Assembly: GCA_965224605.1 (NCBI GenBank)
Contig: CBDCZP010000010.1
Coordinates: 62,001-126,000, forward strand
Source: HyVt-477 sp965224605
Lineage (GTDB): Bacteria; Pseudomonadota; Gammaproteobacteria; Thiotrichales; Thiotrichaceae
Reading direction: 5' to 3'
DNA length: 64,000 nucleotides
The position numbers and the translations under genes were made by a program. Positions 9,288 to 16,666 of the stretch are shown one piece after another. Below the pieces are notes generated by a model. That model saw only the letters and a program-made list of their open reading frames with translations. It ran no database searches and had not been told where the DNA came from. Numbering within the stretch: position 1 is the stretch's first letter; each line of letters opens with the position of its first letter.

Positions 9288-10328
9288 ATGTCCAAAACTA
9301 ATTTCAAAACATTAGGCTTTTTACCTAATCTATGCGCTTCGCGCTCGTTATTGCATTTGACGCTTGCCGCTTTTGCACTTGCGTTTGTCTTTGCATTAGT
9401 TTCAGCTGATCAATTTAAAACCTTCTTTATTAATCTTAGCCTAACTACTTTATTCATAATCTGGACAGCTGTTATGTCTGCATTGATTACCTGTATGTTG
9501 AGTCGCTTTTTAAAGCGCTATACAGCTTTATATGCTTCGCTAATAGTGATTGCCATCGTGATTGTCTTTACCTTGATGGCTTCTATTTTAGGTATCGCGG
9601 GTCGAAGCTATACCAGCCCAGAGCAAATCCAATACTGGGATACACTTTTTGTCCTAAAAAATATTTTTCTAGCGGCTGTAATTACTTCAATTGGATTGCG
9701 TTATTTTTATATGCAACACCAGTGGAAACAACATATACAAACAGACTCTGATGCGAAATATACAGCCCTGCAATCTCGAATGAGACCTCATTTTTTGTTT
9801 AATAGCTTAAATTCGATTGCACAGTTAATAACAACTGATGCTGATAAGGCAGAAGAATCGTTGCTTGATCTGGCAGATATATTCCGTTCCACTCTCGATA
9901 CGCGGGATCGCGTAACATTAAATGAAGAGCTTGACGTTACTACACGTTATTTACGTATAGAAGGGTTACGTCTTGGCAAGAGACTTTCAGTGGTATGGGA
10001 TATGGATCGAAATTCATTGCCTTTCAACATGAGCATCCCGCCTTTGTTGTTACAGCCACTCATAGAAAACGCTATTTATCATGGTATTCAACCACGCAAA
10101 GACGGCGGCGCATTAGGTATAAGTCTCTATGATGCCGGCGATTATCTTGATATTTCTGTTAGCAATCCAACACCTCCTGAGGGAACAACTTCACATTCAA
10201 AGGGCAATCATATCGCTCAGGAAAATCTTAAAAAACGTTTAAAACTAGCGTATGGCGACAAGGCTAAATTATCAATAACAAAGACTGAACATCAGTACCG
10301 TGTCGCTTTCCGCATACCTAAGGAGTAA
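9288..10328 (+). CDS. algZ: AlgZ/FimS-type sensor histidine kinase (LytS family)
   Basis: This is the inner-membrane sensor of an AlgZ/AlgR-type two-component system. Four hydrophobic segments occupy roughly residues 20-140. They are followed by the His_kinase domain with the phospho-acceptor H168 in SRMRPHFLFNSLNSIA, and by an ATPase region containing PLLLQPLIENAIYHG. The 346-aa length suits the family. In Pseudomonas this pair controls alginate, type IV pili and virulence. The regulon here cannot be read from the window, which holds no alginate or pilus genes. algR follows eight bases after the stop. Confidence 0.9.
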   Translation: MSKTNFKTLGFLPNLCASRSLLHLTLAAFALAFVFALVSADQFKTFFINLSLTTLFIIWTAVMSALITCMLSRFLKRYTALYASLIVIAIVIVFTLMASILGIAGRSYTSPEQIQYWDTLFVLKNIFLAAVITSIGLRYFYMQHQWKQHIQTDSDAKYTALQSRMRPHFLFNSLNSIAQLITTDADKAEESLLDLADIFRSTLDTRDRVTLNEELDVTTRYLRIEGLRLGKRLSVVWDMDRNSLPFNMSIPPLLLQPLIENAIYHGIQPRKDGGALGISLYDAGDYLDISVSNPTPPEGTTSHSKGNHIAQENLKKRLKLAYGDKAKLSITKTEHQYRVAFRIPKE

Positions 10329-10336
10329 CAATAAAA

Positions 10337-11080
10337 ATGAGTATAAGCATTCTTATCGTTGATGACGAACAACTCGCCAGAGAACGAATTAAAAAACTAC
10401 TACACGAAAACGATGATTACAGGATTTGTGCTGAAGCAGAAAACGGAGCTGAAGCATTGATGATGGTGGAACGCCACCAACCGGAACTTGTTTTGCTAGA
10501 TATATCCATGCCGGTAATGGATGGATTAGAAGTGGCAAAACATTTATCAGGCATGGATTCGCCGCCAGCCGTCATATTCACCACAGCGTATGGTGAATAT
10601 GCACTAGAAGCATTTTCAACTAAAGCAACGGGGTATTTAATGAAGCCGATAAGACAAGAACAATTATTACAAAGTCTTGCGCAAGCACGTTCACTGAATC
10701 GTGTACAACGTACCGAAATCCTTGAGAAAACAAGTGACTCAAGCGGTCAAAGAAAACATATCTGCGCACGTATGCGTGGTAATCTGGAATTAATTCCAAT
10801 TGAGGACGTATACTATTTTCAGGCAGATCAGAAATACGTAACTGTAAAATACAAGAAAGGTGAAGTGATCATCGAAGAGTCTTTAAAATCATTAGAAAAT
10901 GACTTGAATGATCGCTTTATCCGTATTCATCGCAATGCATTAGTCAGTAAAAGTCGCATCACTGGCTTAACTAAAACAGATATTGGTCGTGTGCGCGTTA
11001 CCATTGACAAGATCACAGACGAGCTAGAAGTGAGTCGCCGTCATGTTGCGGAAATCCGTCGTTTCGTGCGCGAACGATAG
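10337..11080 (+). CDS. algR: AlgR-type LytTR response regulator
   Basis: A 247-aa response regulator with an N-terminal receiver domain (acidic DD at 9-10, phospho-acceptor D55 in LVLLDISMPVMDG, KP near 110). A C-terminal LytTR DNA-binding domain contains YYFQADQKYVTV and RIHRNALVSK. LytTR proteins bind direct-repeat promoter sites. AAGGAG at the end of algZ is the ribosome binding site, and the two genes form an operon that ends at a bidirectional terminator. Confidence 0.92.
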   Translation: MSISILIVDDEQLARERIKKLLHENDDYRICAEAENGAEALMMVERHQPELVLLDISMPVMDGLEVAKHLSGMDSPPAVIFTTAYGEYALEAFSTKATGYLMKPIRQEQLLQSLAQARSLNRVQRTEILEKTSDSSGQRKHICARMRGNLELIPIEDVYYFQADQKYVTVKYKKGEVIIEESLKSLENDLNDRFIRIHRNALVSKSRITGLTKTDIGRVRVTIDKITDELEVSRRHVAEIRRFVRER

Positions 11081-11095
11081 ACCTTCCAAACAAAG

Positions 11096-11123
11096 AAAGG
11101 GTTTGGTTATTCTAACCCTTTTT
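11096..11123. terminator. Bidirectional terminator between algR and a thioredoxin-like gene
   Basis: AAAGGGTT (11096-11103) and AACCCTTT (11114-11121) form an 8-bp stem with a 10-base loop followed by T residues. The converging minus-strand gene ends inside the loop, at 11107. Confidence 0.8.
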
Positions 11124-11676
11124 GCAGTACCTCCCTTTTTGCGAGGGATTTTTTAGCCCTGACTTTGCTCAGGGCTTTTTCTATTTCGATATCTATATAT
11201 GCACTGAATAAAGACGGTGTATTTATTCCAACAATTCTCTCAGCGACTTCAACCCCGTTTGCATCAAGAAAGATCATGGTGGGTGTCATGAAGGCATTAT
11301 AGCGACGTGAAAACTGACCTGATGTGGTCTTATTTCCCTGAAAATCAATCACTTCTTCATCTAGGTCAATCTGTATCTGTCGCACTATAATCTTGTCTCT
11401 ATACTCATTGCTGGTGGTCATTGGATTTAAAAAATCCTCTTCCAGCAGCCTACAATAAGAACAACTCTCAGCGTGGAATTCCAGCAGTAACGGAAGGTTT
11501 TTTTGATGCATGAGCTGTGCCAGGCGTTGAAAGTCACGTACTTCAATCAGATTGTTTTGTAATGAACTTGAACAAGCGGACAAGGGATACAGGCTTGCTG
11601 ATGTCATTATCACAAAGATCATGGTTTTTATAGTGGCGAAAGTAGCGAAGGTTTTAAATCTATTGATTATCATCAT
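11107..11676 (-). CDS. Thioredoxin-fold lipoprotein
   Basis: A 189-aa exported protein. The N-terminus carries a hydrophobic segment ending in a lipobox-like LSAC, suggesting a lipid-anchored periplasmic protein. The mature part has a thioredoxin fold with the redox pair in ESCSYCRLL and the cis-proline segment FMTPTMIFLD. It resembles the thioredoxin-like SoxW/DsbD-C group, which reduces periplasmic thiols, but the exact substrate is unknown. Two adjacent ATG codons open the frame and the ribosome binding site is weak. It converges on algR. Confidence 0.75.
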   Translation of the reverse strand: MMIINRFKTFATFATIKTMIFVIMTSASLYPLSACSSSLQNNLIEVRDFQRLAQLMHQKNLPLLLEFHAESCSYCRLLEEDFLNPMTTSNEYRDKIIVRQIQIDLDEEVIDFQGNKTTSGQFSRRYNAFMTPTMIFLDANGVEVAERIVGINTPSLFSAYIDIEIEKALSKVRAKKSLAKREVLQKGLE

Positions 11677-11721
11677 CTTATTTTAACTTGTTTTAGCTGA
11701 AAGTGAACAGGCACAGGTTGA

Positions 11722-12304
11722 TTACGGTAACTGCCAATCAATGGACGCTTGATTCATTTTTGACAAATAATCATTAGTCTGTGAAAAAGGTTGACTGCCA
11801 AAGAATCCACGATGTGCAGAAAGCGGCGACGGATGAGGTGATTGAATCACCAAATGTTTATTTCGATCAATATGCACGCCTTTTTTTTGCGCATAAGCCC
11901 CCCCACAGGATGAAGACTATGTTATCTTTATAATCGTTAATCGCCTGAATAACCGCATCCGTAAAAACTTCCCACCCCCTACCCTGATGCGCGTTTGATT
12001 GTCCTTCCTCGACGCTTAACACAGCATTCAATAATATAACACCCTGATTGGCCCAAGGTTGAAGATAACCACTATGACGGTTATCAATATTTAAATCTGT
12101 GAGTAGCTCTTTATTGATGTTGAGTAACGATTTTGGCAATGTGCTGTTCAACGCATTAAACCACAATGAACTTGCCGGCAATATAGATTTTCCAGCTGAC
12201 TTCTCAGCCAATAAGAATTGTTTCAATTCTTGCATATAAGGCTGATCAAATTCTTTTTTAAGCACCTCTAGCCAACTTTTTTCTAGTTGTATTATTTCTG
12301 ACAC
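11722..12304 (-). pseudogene. ung: Uracil-DNA glycosylase, inactivated
   Basis: The N-terminal part (residues 1-145) is recognisably Ung: FNALNS, the PKSLLNINKEL block, GYLQPWANQGVILLNAVLSVEEGQ, and a VFILWG strand. Two lesions are visible. First, about 30 residues are missing between FNALNST and LPKSLLN, exactly where Ung carries the catalytic GQDPYH loop. Second, a run of seven G (C on the plus strand) after FILWG shifts the frame to an early stop at 11867. With six G the frame continues as GVHIDRNKHLVIQSPHPSPL, including the HPSPL loop, to a stop at 11722. The G-run lesion could be a read error, but the loop deletion alone would kill activity. Confidence 0.9.
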
Positions 12305-12570
12305 TCAATCACTCCGGCAACAATGACTAACGTAGTCTTACAGACTGGAATACCAGTTCTTCCCTCAATATGTTGTGCTTGTTGTTAATGCAGACCTGAA
12401 ATATTCAATAAATTTCATGACCGTATATCCATAATAATATTATAATTAACCTTATATTCACACGTAGTGTCGTATAACTAGTAGCATTCCATCAAGTGGT
12501 GTATTCGAGGTGTTTCCAAGCTTTATTGATTACACTATCTAAATTTTACACATCAAACGCTAATAATAAA

Positions 12571-12978
12571 ATGACTATCGAATATATAGAACTCAAAAAA
12601 GACAGCACAAACTTATTTTGGAGCAACAGCAAACCTACCATGTTTTTAGATGAAAGCCTCTGTATTTCATTGCCAGAAACCTCAATCTACAATTACACAG
12701 AATTAACCACATATATAAAAAAGCATAATAGCTATTGTTTACGCAGCTTGAACAAAAAAAACTTGCTGCTTGAGTTTATGCCTTTCGCATCACATAAATT
12801 ACGTGACTATCTCGACAAGAGCAATACCAGCACTAGCCAAGTGCCCTTAATCACACTTTATCTCGGTGATTATTATATTTATATTTCACACAACCATGTT
12901 GCTGCATTGTTAAAAGTTTCAAGTGAAGAGGTCACCAATGACTTTCTGGATGTCATTGATAATTTATACGGGATGTAG
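12571..12978 (+). CDS. Hypothetical protein
   Basis: A 135-aa soluble protein that I do not recognise. It has no signal peptide, membrane span or clear motif. The C-terminal half (LITLYLGDYYIYISHNHVAALLKVSSEEV) looks like a compact alpha/beta fold. A GTG 75 bases upstream would extend the frame, but the ATG at 12571 gives a more natural N-terminus (MTIEYIELKK). Neither start has a good ribosome binding site. It stands alone between the ung pseudogene and the bufferin operon. Confidence 0.55.
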   Translation: MTIEYIELKKDSTNLFWSNSKPTMFLDESLCISLPETSIYNYTELTTYIKKHNSYCLRSLNKKNLLLEFMPFASHKLRDYLDKSNTSTSQVPLITLYLGDYYIYISHNHVAALLKVSSEEVTNDFLDVIDNLYGM

Positions 12979-13032
12979 ACCCTACATGCCGGATATTTGC
13001 CATTTCTGATATTGCGTTGTGATCAATGTTGA

Positions 13033-13713
13033 TTACTTGGGCTTTTCAGTACTTACCATTAATAACCCATGCTCAACCCACATCGTCACCTTGATACCTC
13101 GAGCATAAGTAACAATGGGTTTTTCTCCTTTATCTATATCGGGTAAGTGTTTAAATAATTCGGGGCTGTAATGTGTTTCAAATAATGTGACATAGCTACC
13201 GTCACTTTCTTTATAACGCAATTGAGCCGCGGTAGAGCCTTGAATAGAACAATAACGACCACCTGCCAGTGTTATCTGTGTAATGCCATCAATCTGCCGA
13301 GATTGCTGTGGCATAAAGTCTAATTCAGTGAAGTAGCTCTGAATTTCTCCTATCGCTGCTGTTTTCACTTCCATCGGCTTCATTTTTAGATGATTGCCTG
13401 CGACCTCATTAGCAATCTTTTGAATCATCGCTAATGAAATCGTATTTTGTGTTGTATCGGGTGCCGTATCTGAAATAGTAGTGAATGATACCCACAAAGC
13501 ACCCATTACAAAAACCAGAAGCATAGCGGCAGTAGCTGCAACCCAAGGCCTAAAAGCCCGTTTGGCAGATATAGCTGTTGGTCTAGTTATTGGCATAGCT
13601 GAAGACGATGAGACATCTTCACGCTGCATTTGCATGAGTGTATCCAGCTGCCCTTTTTCGAGAGAAACCGAATTCAGTTGCTCTTGAATAGCTTGTTTAA
13701 GTGGTTTTTTCAA
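13033..13713 (-). CDS. Putative membrane-anchored anti-sigma factor
   Basis: A 226-aa protein with a cytoplasmic N-terminal segment of about 54 residues, one transmembrane helix (about 55-76, AATAAMLLVFVMGALWV), and a periplasmic domain of about 150 residues. The periplasmic part has a single Cys in GGRYCSIQG. The start ATG overlaps the sigma-factor stop by four bases, the classic sigma/anti-sigma arrangement. That position and the topology are the reasons for the call, since no named anti-sigma domain is obvious. It could sense a periplasmic signal such as copper and release the sigma factor. It is the last gene of the bufferin operon. Confidence 0.72.
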   Translation of the reverse strand: MKKPLKQAIQEQLNSVSLEKGQLDTLMQMQREDVSSSSAMPITRPTAISAKRAFRPWVAATAAMLLVFVMGALWVSFTTISDTAPDTTQNTISLAMIQKIANEVAGNHLKMKPMEVKTAAIGEIQSYFTELDFMPQQSRQIDGITQITLAGGRYCSIQGSTAAQLRYKESDGSYVTLFETHYSPELFKHLPDIDKGEKPIVTYARGIKVTMWVEHGLLMVSTEKPK

Positions 13714-14210
13714 TGGATCCCCTCCCCATAAGCATTACCTTGTCCATTTTCATCGAATCTTTCAATGATTTTTTTGCGCAGTCGATGAATCTTTGATAGC
13801 ACTGTTCCTCTTGGCATATCAATTTCATCCGCAATTTCGGCAGCGGTATATCCTTCTATAGCCCACAAAAATATAATTTCGCGTTCAGATGTATTCAGAA
13901 GTGACCATACAATGTCCACTAACTCTTCATTAATCACAATGCTATCAAGGTCACACAAGTCCATAGGTATAGCTTCACTGCTCTCTTCTAGTGACTGAAA
14001 TTCCAGAACTTTGCCATGCCGGGTATTATCAATAAATTGATTACGAATAATTCGTCGTAGATAAGGTAATTCAGATTGTTGTGAATTAGCCGGTCGCTTA
14101 AGATATTTTTCTAGCGATGACTGTAGCAGATCATAAGCGTCATCCCGATGCACACATAGCGCATAGCAATAACGATATAGTTGATCAAGCTGTTGTTTAT
14201 CTAGCAGCAT
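13710..14210 (-). CDS. ECF-type RNA polymerase sigma factor
   Basis: A 166-aa sigma70-family protein with only regions 2 and 4. Region 2 covers about residues 5-65 (DDAYDLLQSSLEKYLKR, then LRRIIRNQFID). Region 4 covers about 100-155, with the helix-turn-helix GYTAAEIADEIDMPRGTVLSKIHRLRKK. It overlaps bufC by 10 bases and the anti-sigma-like gene by four. It probably directs transcription of its own operon and perhaps other metal-stress genes. This fits known bufferin (gig-type) loci that are under ECF control in Caulobacter, though its regulon here is inferred. Confidence 0.88.
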   Translation of the reverse strand: MLLDKQQLDQLYRYCYALCVHRDDAYDLLQSSLEKYLKRPANSQQSELPYLRRIIRNQFIDNTRHGKVLEFQSLEESSEAIPMDLCDLDSIVINEELVDIVWSLLNTSEREIIFLWAIEGYTAAEIADEIDMPRGTVLSKIHRLRKKIIERFDENGQGNAYGEGIH

Positions 14211-14974
14211 ATTTCAAAATCACTAACAAGGCCTCGTTGAATTAGAGCTGCGATGTCTTGTGGACTCTTTTTCAGATGGGGGGTTAGTTCTAACAATAAG
14301 GCTCCCTGACTAATTACCACTAATAAATGATATAATGCTGCATTGATCAATTGGGGCTGTGATTGCCATTTCTCACGCTGTACAAGTACATAGCTATGCT
14401 GTTTATCTTCTACATTATAGTCTGTGAAACCAACGTCTTTCTGCTGATGTTGATTCCAAATATCACTGACAGGATAGGGGCTATCCATTAAGGCTACATC
14501 TTTGGCTAGTATAAAACGAACTTGCATCTGTTGTTCAGTAGCTAATGAAGAAAACCTTTGCAGATCAAAACACATTCTATCCGGAGCATAATAGGATTGA
14601 TGTAACAGCCATTCAAGCTGCGCTACATCAGCCAGATAGGCAACGTCTTCTAACTCTATATGTTCTGTAACAAGGTTTTTTATTGTAAGCGAAAAGGTTT
14701 CTCCATAGCAATCCAAATTATGGTGCTGCGATGGGTTTTTCAGGATATGCGAAGTAGCCAACTGACTAAAATAATTGGTGCCTACTAATGTTTCACATAC
14801 CGGAAAAATTTGACTTAATGTGCTTTTTAAAGACCCCAGAGTATTATTTCTATAGATATTAATCCTTGCTTGAGCTGTGAAGTTTCTTGTTTCAGCTATC
14901 AAGGATTTTAAGGGTTGTATATCTTCACCGTAGATAGCCTTTGAGTACCTTTCTTGTAAACTATCTAAGCGCAC
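14201..14974 (-). CDS. bufC: BufC-like DUF2063 protein, partner of MNIO enzyme
   Basis: A 257-aa protein of the DUF2063 (putative DNA-binding/BufC) family. It has the N-terminal LDSLQERYSKAIYG helix, INIYRNNTLGSLKSTLSQIFPVC, and LADVAQLEWLLHQSYYA. In bufferin and methanobactin-type pathways this protein acts with the MNIO enzyme, probably presenting the precursor. An upstream ATG at 15040 would overlap bufB by 76 bases. The GTG at 14974 fits the family N-terminus (MRLDSLQ) and leaves a 10-base overlap like the other junctions, so I chose it. Confidence 0.85.
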   Translation of the reverse strand: MRLDSLQERYSKAIYGEDIQPLKSLIAETRNFTAQARINIYRNNTLGSLKSTLSQIFPVCETLVGTNYFSQLATSHILKNPSQHHNLDCYGETFSLTIKNLVTEHIELEDVAYLADVAQLEWLLHQSYYAPDRMCFDLQRFSSLATEQQMQVRFILAKDVALMDSPYPVSDIWNQHQQKDVGFTDYNVEDKQHSYVLVQREKWQSQPQLINAALYHLLVVISQGALLLELTPHLKKSPQDIAALIQRGLVSDFEICC

Positions 14975-15906
14975 TGTTTCTGTACCTGTTTCTCTTCTGA
15001 AGATTCTGAGAATTGTGCTAGTTGAATAGATTGGCTGCATGAATCAAGATAACGTTGTGCCTTCTCTCGCTCACTTAACAATACATCCAAAGCAGGAATA
15101 TCGTTGTCCCATTCGACCAATGTAGGTACATTTCCAACATGTTGCAAGGTTGCCTCATACAAATCCCAAACTTCTTTGGATACGGGGTTATTGTGTGCAT
15201 CAATCACATAATCACCTTTGTCAGCAAAGCCAGCCAAATGGATTTCTTTAATATATTCAGGAGATAGTCTCAATATCTGTTCCATTGAATCTTGACCGTG
15301 ATTCACCTGATTGACATAAAAATTATTCACATCCAGTAGCAAGCCACAACCCGACTCTGTAGCAATAGCATTAATAAATTCACCTTCTGACAAGGTGCTG
15401 TGCTTGTATTCTAAATAGCTTGATACATTTTCAATGATCAACTGACAACCGAAATAATCTTGTACTTGTGCTATCCGCCTGACGAGATGATTTATAGCTT
15501 CTTCTGTATAGGGCAAAGGTAAAAGATCATGAGAATAATAAGAAGCCAATTGTGAAAAACATAAATGTTCTGAGTACCATAAAGCACCACTACGCTCCAT
15601 AATACGTTTTATTTCATTCAAATAGTTAATATTCAGAGGTTCCATTCCCCCTAGTGACAACCCTACTCCATGCAATGTTAGCGGATATCTTTCAGCTATA
15701 GCCTCTAGATAACGCTTGGTAAGACCACCATCCGCCAGCCAGTTATCAACCAATAATTCTAACCAGGGAATAGTCTCTGGATTAATTGAATCAGTGGGAA
15801 TAGTAGAGTCCGTAGGCGCAACAGCATCAAGAATCGGGTGGATATGCTCAGTTCTTAAACCGATGCCCACCTCTCCTGCAATCCTATGAGTAGAAATAGT
15901 TTTCAT
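14965..15906 (-). CDS. bufB: BufB-like MNIO enzyme (DUF692), bufferin maturase
   Basis: A 313-aa DUF692 protein with a TIM-barrel-like fold, belonging to the multinuclear non-heme iron oxidative (MNIO) enzymes. Conserved features are GIGLRTEH at the start, LTLHGVGLSLG, SEHLCFS, IIENVSSYLEY, LLLDVNNFYVNQVNHG, EIHLAGFA and LVEWDNDIP. These supply the His, Glu and Asp ligands of the iron site. Studied relatives convert Cys residues of small peptides into heterocycles such as 5-thiooxazole. Sitting between a DUF2282 precursor gene and bufC, it is the likely maturase of that precursor. The start lies 123 bases after the precursor stop. Confidence 0.9.
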   Translation of the reverse strand: MKTISTHRIAGEVGIGLRTEHIHPILDAVAPTDSTIPTDSINPETIPWLELLVDNWLADGGLTKRYLEAIAERYPLTLHGVGLSLGGMEPLNINYLNEIKRIMERSGALWYSEHLCFSQLASYYSHDLLPLPYTEEAINHLVRRIAQVQDYFGCQLIIENVSSYLEYKHSTLSEGEFINAIATESGCGLLLDVNNFYVNQVNHGQDSMEQILRLSPEYIKEIHLAGFADKGDYVIDAHNNPVSKEVWDLYEATLQHVGNVPTLVEWDNDIPALDVLLSEREKAQRYLDSCSQSIQLAQFSESSEEKQVQKQCA

Positions 15907-16013
15907 GGTTTTCTCTTAGCCATCATGAAACAACAACCTGTTCCCTTATTCTGTAATAACCATAACTGCACAATTAAAAATAACAAAAAAAGAAACAAGC
16001 TGATGATACTTGC

Positions 16014-16039
16014 TGCTAAATAACGACTGTTATTTAGCA
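16014..16039 (-). promoter_or_regulatory. Hairpin at the bufA stop codon
   Basis: TGCTAAATAAC (16014-16024), a four-base loop, and GTTATTTAGCA (16029-16039) form a perfect 11-bp stem on either strand. The bufA stop codon lies inside it. No T run follows immediately on the minus strand, so it is not a strong terminator. It more likely attenuates transcription or protects the precursor mRNA, giving more precursor than enzyme. Confidence 0.7.
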
Positions 16040-16320
16040 GGCTTCACTTTACCTTTGATACCACCGGTGATTTTTTCACAAGTCCCTTCAGGGACATAAA
16101 CCCATTCTGTATCAAGGTTATCTCCGGTCGCTTGACCTGCGCACTTATGTCCACCTTCGGTAAGTGACCCACAATCATTTTTACCTGCTTTAGCGATACC
16201 CGCACATTTTTCCCAATTTTTAGGTTGGTCGGGAACAGCAAAAGCAACCGTACTAAGTGTTGTTCCAAGAACTAAAATGTTAGCAACAGCTACTGCTGCA
16301 AGAACACGTGACTTTTTCAT
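16030..16320 (-). CDS. bufA: BufA-type bufferin precursor (DUF2282)
   Basis: A 96-aa exported peptide precursor. The signal peptide covers about residues 1-28 (cleavage after AFA). The mature part has four Cys at 39, 50, 60 and 81 in the DUF2282 pattern: WEKCAGIAKAGKNDCGSL, GGHKCAGQA and VPEGTCEKI. Such bufferins are post-translationally modified on central cysteines by the MNIO enzyme and bind copper in the periplasm, protecting against copper stress. The ribosome binding site AAGGAAA is well placed. It is the first gene of a five-gene minus-strand operon ending in a sigma/anti-sigma pair. Confidence 0.9.
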   Translation of the reverse strand: MKKSRVLAAVAVANILVLGTTLSTVAFAVPDQPKNWEKCAGIAKAGKNDCGSLTEGGHKCAGQATGDNLDTEWVYVPEGTCEKITGGIKGKVKPAK

Positions 16321-16387
16321 AATATTTTCCTTAAATAGGTAGTCAAAATTATAATAAATGACTTCGGGTACTCCCGCTGTCTACTAA

Positions 16388-16416
16388 TAGACGATTGGCG
16401 CGGCTATTTGATTGCA
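16388..16416 (-). promoter_or_regulatory. Candidate ECF promoter of the bufferin operon
   Basis: On the minus strand TGCAAT and CGTCTA are 17 bases apart, about 70 bases before the bufA start. A CGTC-type -10 is common in ECF promoters. A GTCTA/TAGAC inverted repeat (16379-16392) overlaps it. The match is by eye only. Confidence 0.25.
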
Positions 16417-16465
16417 AGTGAGAACCAAAAATTCAATAATCCTTGCTATACTCAGGACTCCCCTT

Positions 16466-16548
16466 AAGGAACTCTGGTTAAGTCATGTTGACTTGGAAGT
16501 GAGCCTTCATAGACTGTGCAAGTGTTCCTTTGTCGGGTGTTGAAAAAG
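16466..16548. mobile_element. MITE-like element, partial copy
   Basis: AAGGAACTCTGGTTAAGTC at the left end, then the internal TGGAAGTGAGCCTTCATAG and ACTGTGCAAGT words, are shared with copies near 41.8, 46.5 and 57.2 kb. The right end is not recognisable and runs into a REP-like unit. Confidence 0.7.
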
Positions 16549-16554
16549 CTAAAT

Positions 16555-16639
16555 TGTAGGTCGTATAAGCGATAGCGCCATACGACAAAGACTGTTGATT
16601 CAACAGCTTGCCGGATGGCGTTCCTTATCCGACCTACAA
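16555..16639. repeat. REP-like palindromic repeat, GTAGGTCG family
   Basis: The unit starts TGTAGGTCGTATAAGCG and ends CCTTATCCGACCTACAA, so the ends are inverted repeats. A CTGTTGATTCAACAG hairpin lies inside. A related unit is at 38508-38581. Confidence 0.7.
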
Positions 16640-16666
16640 AATTATTTATTACCTAAACTTGCCACC

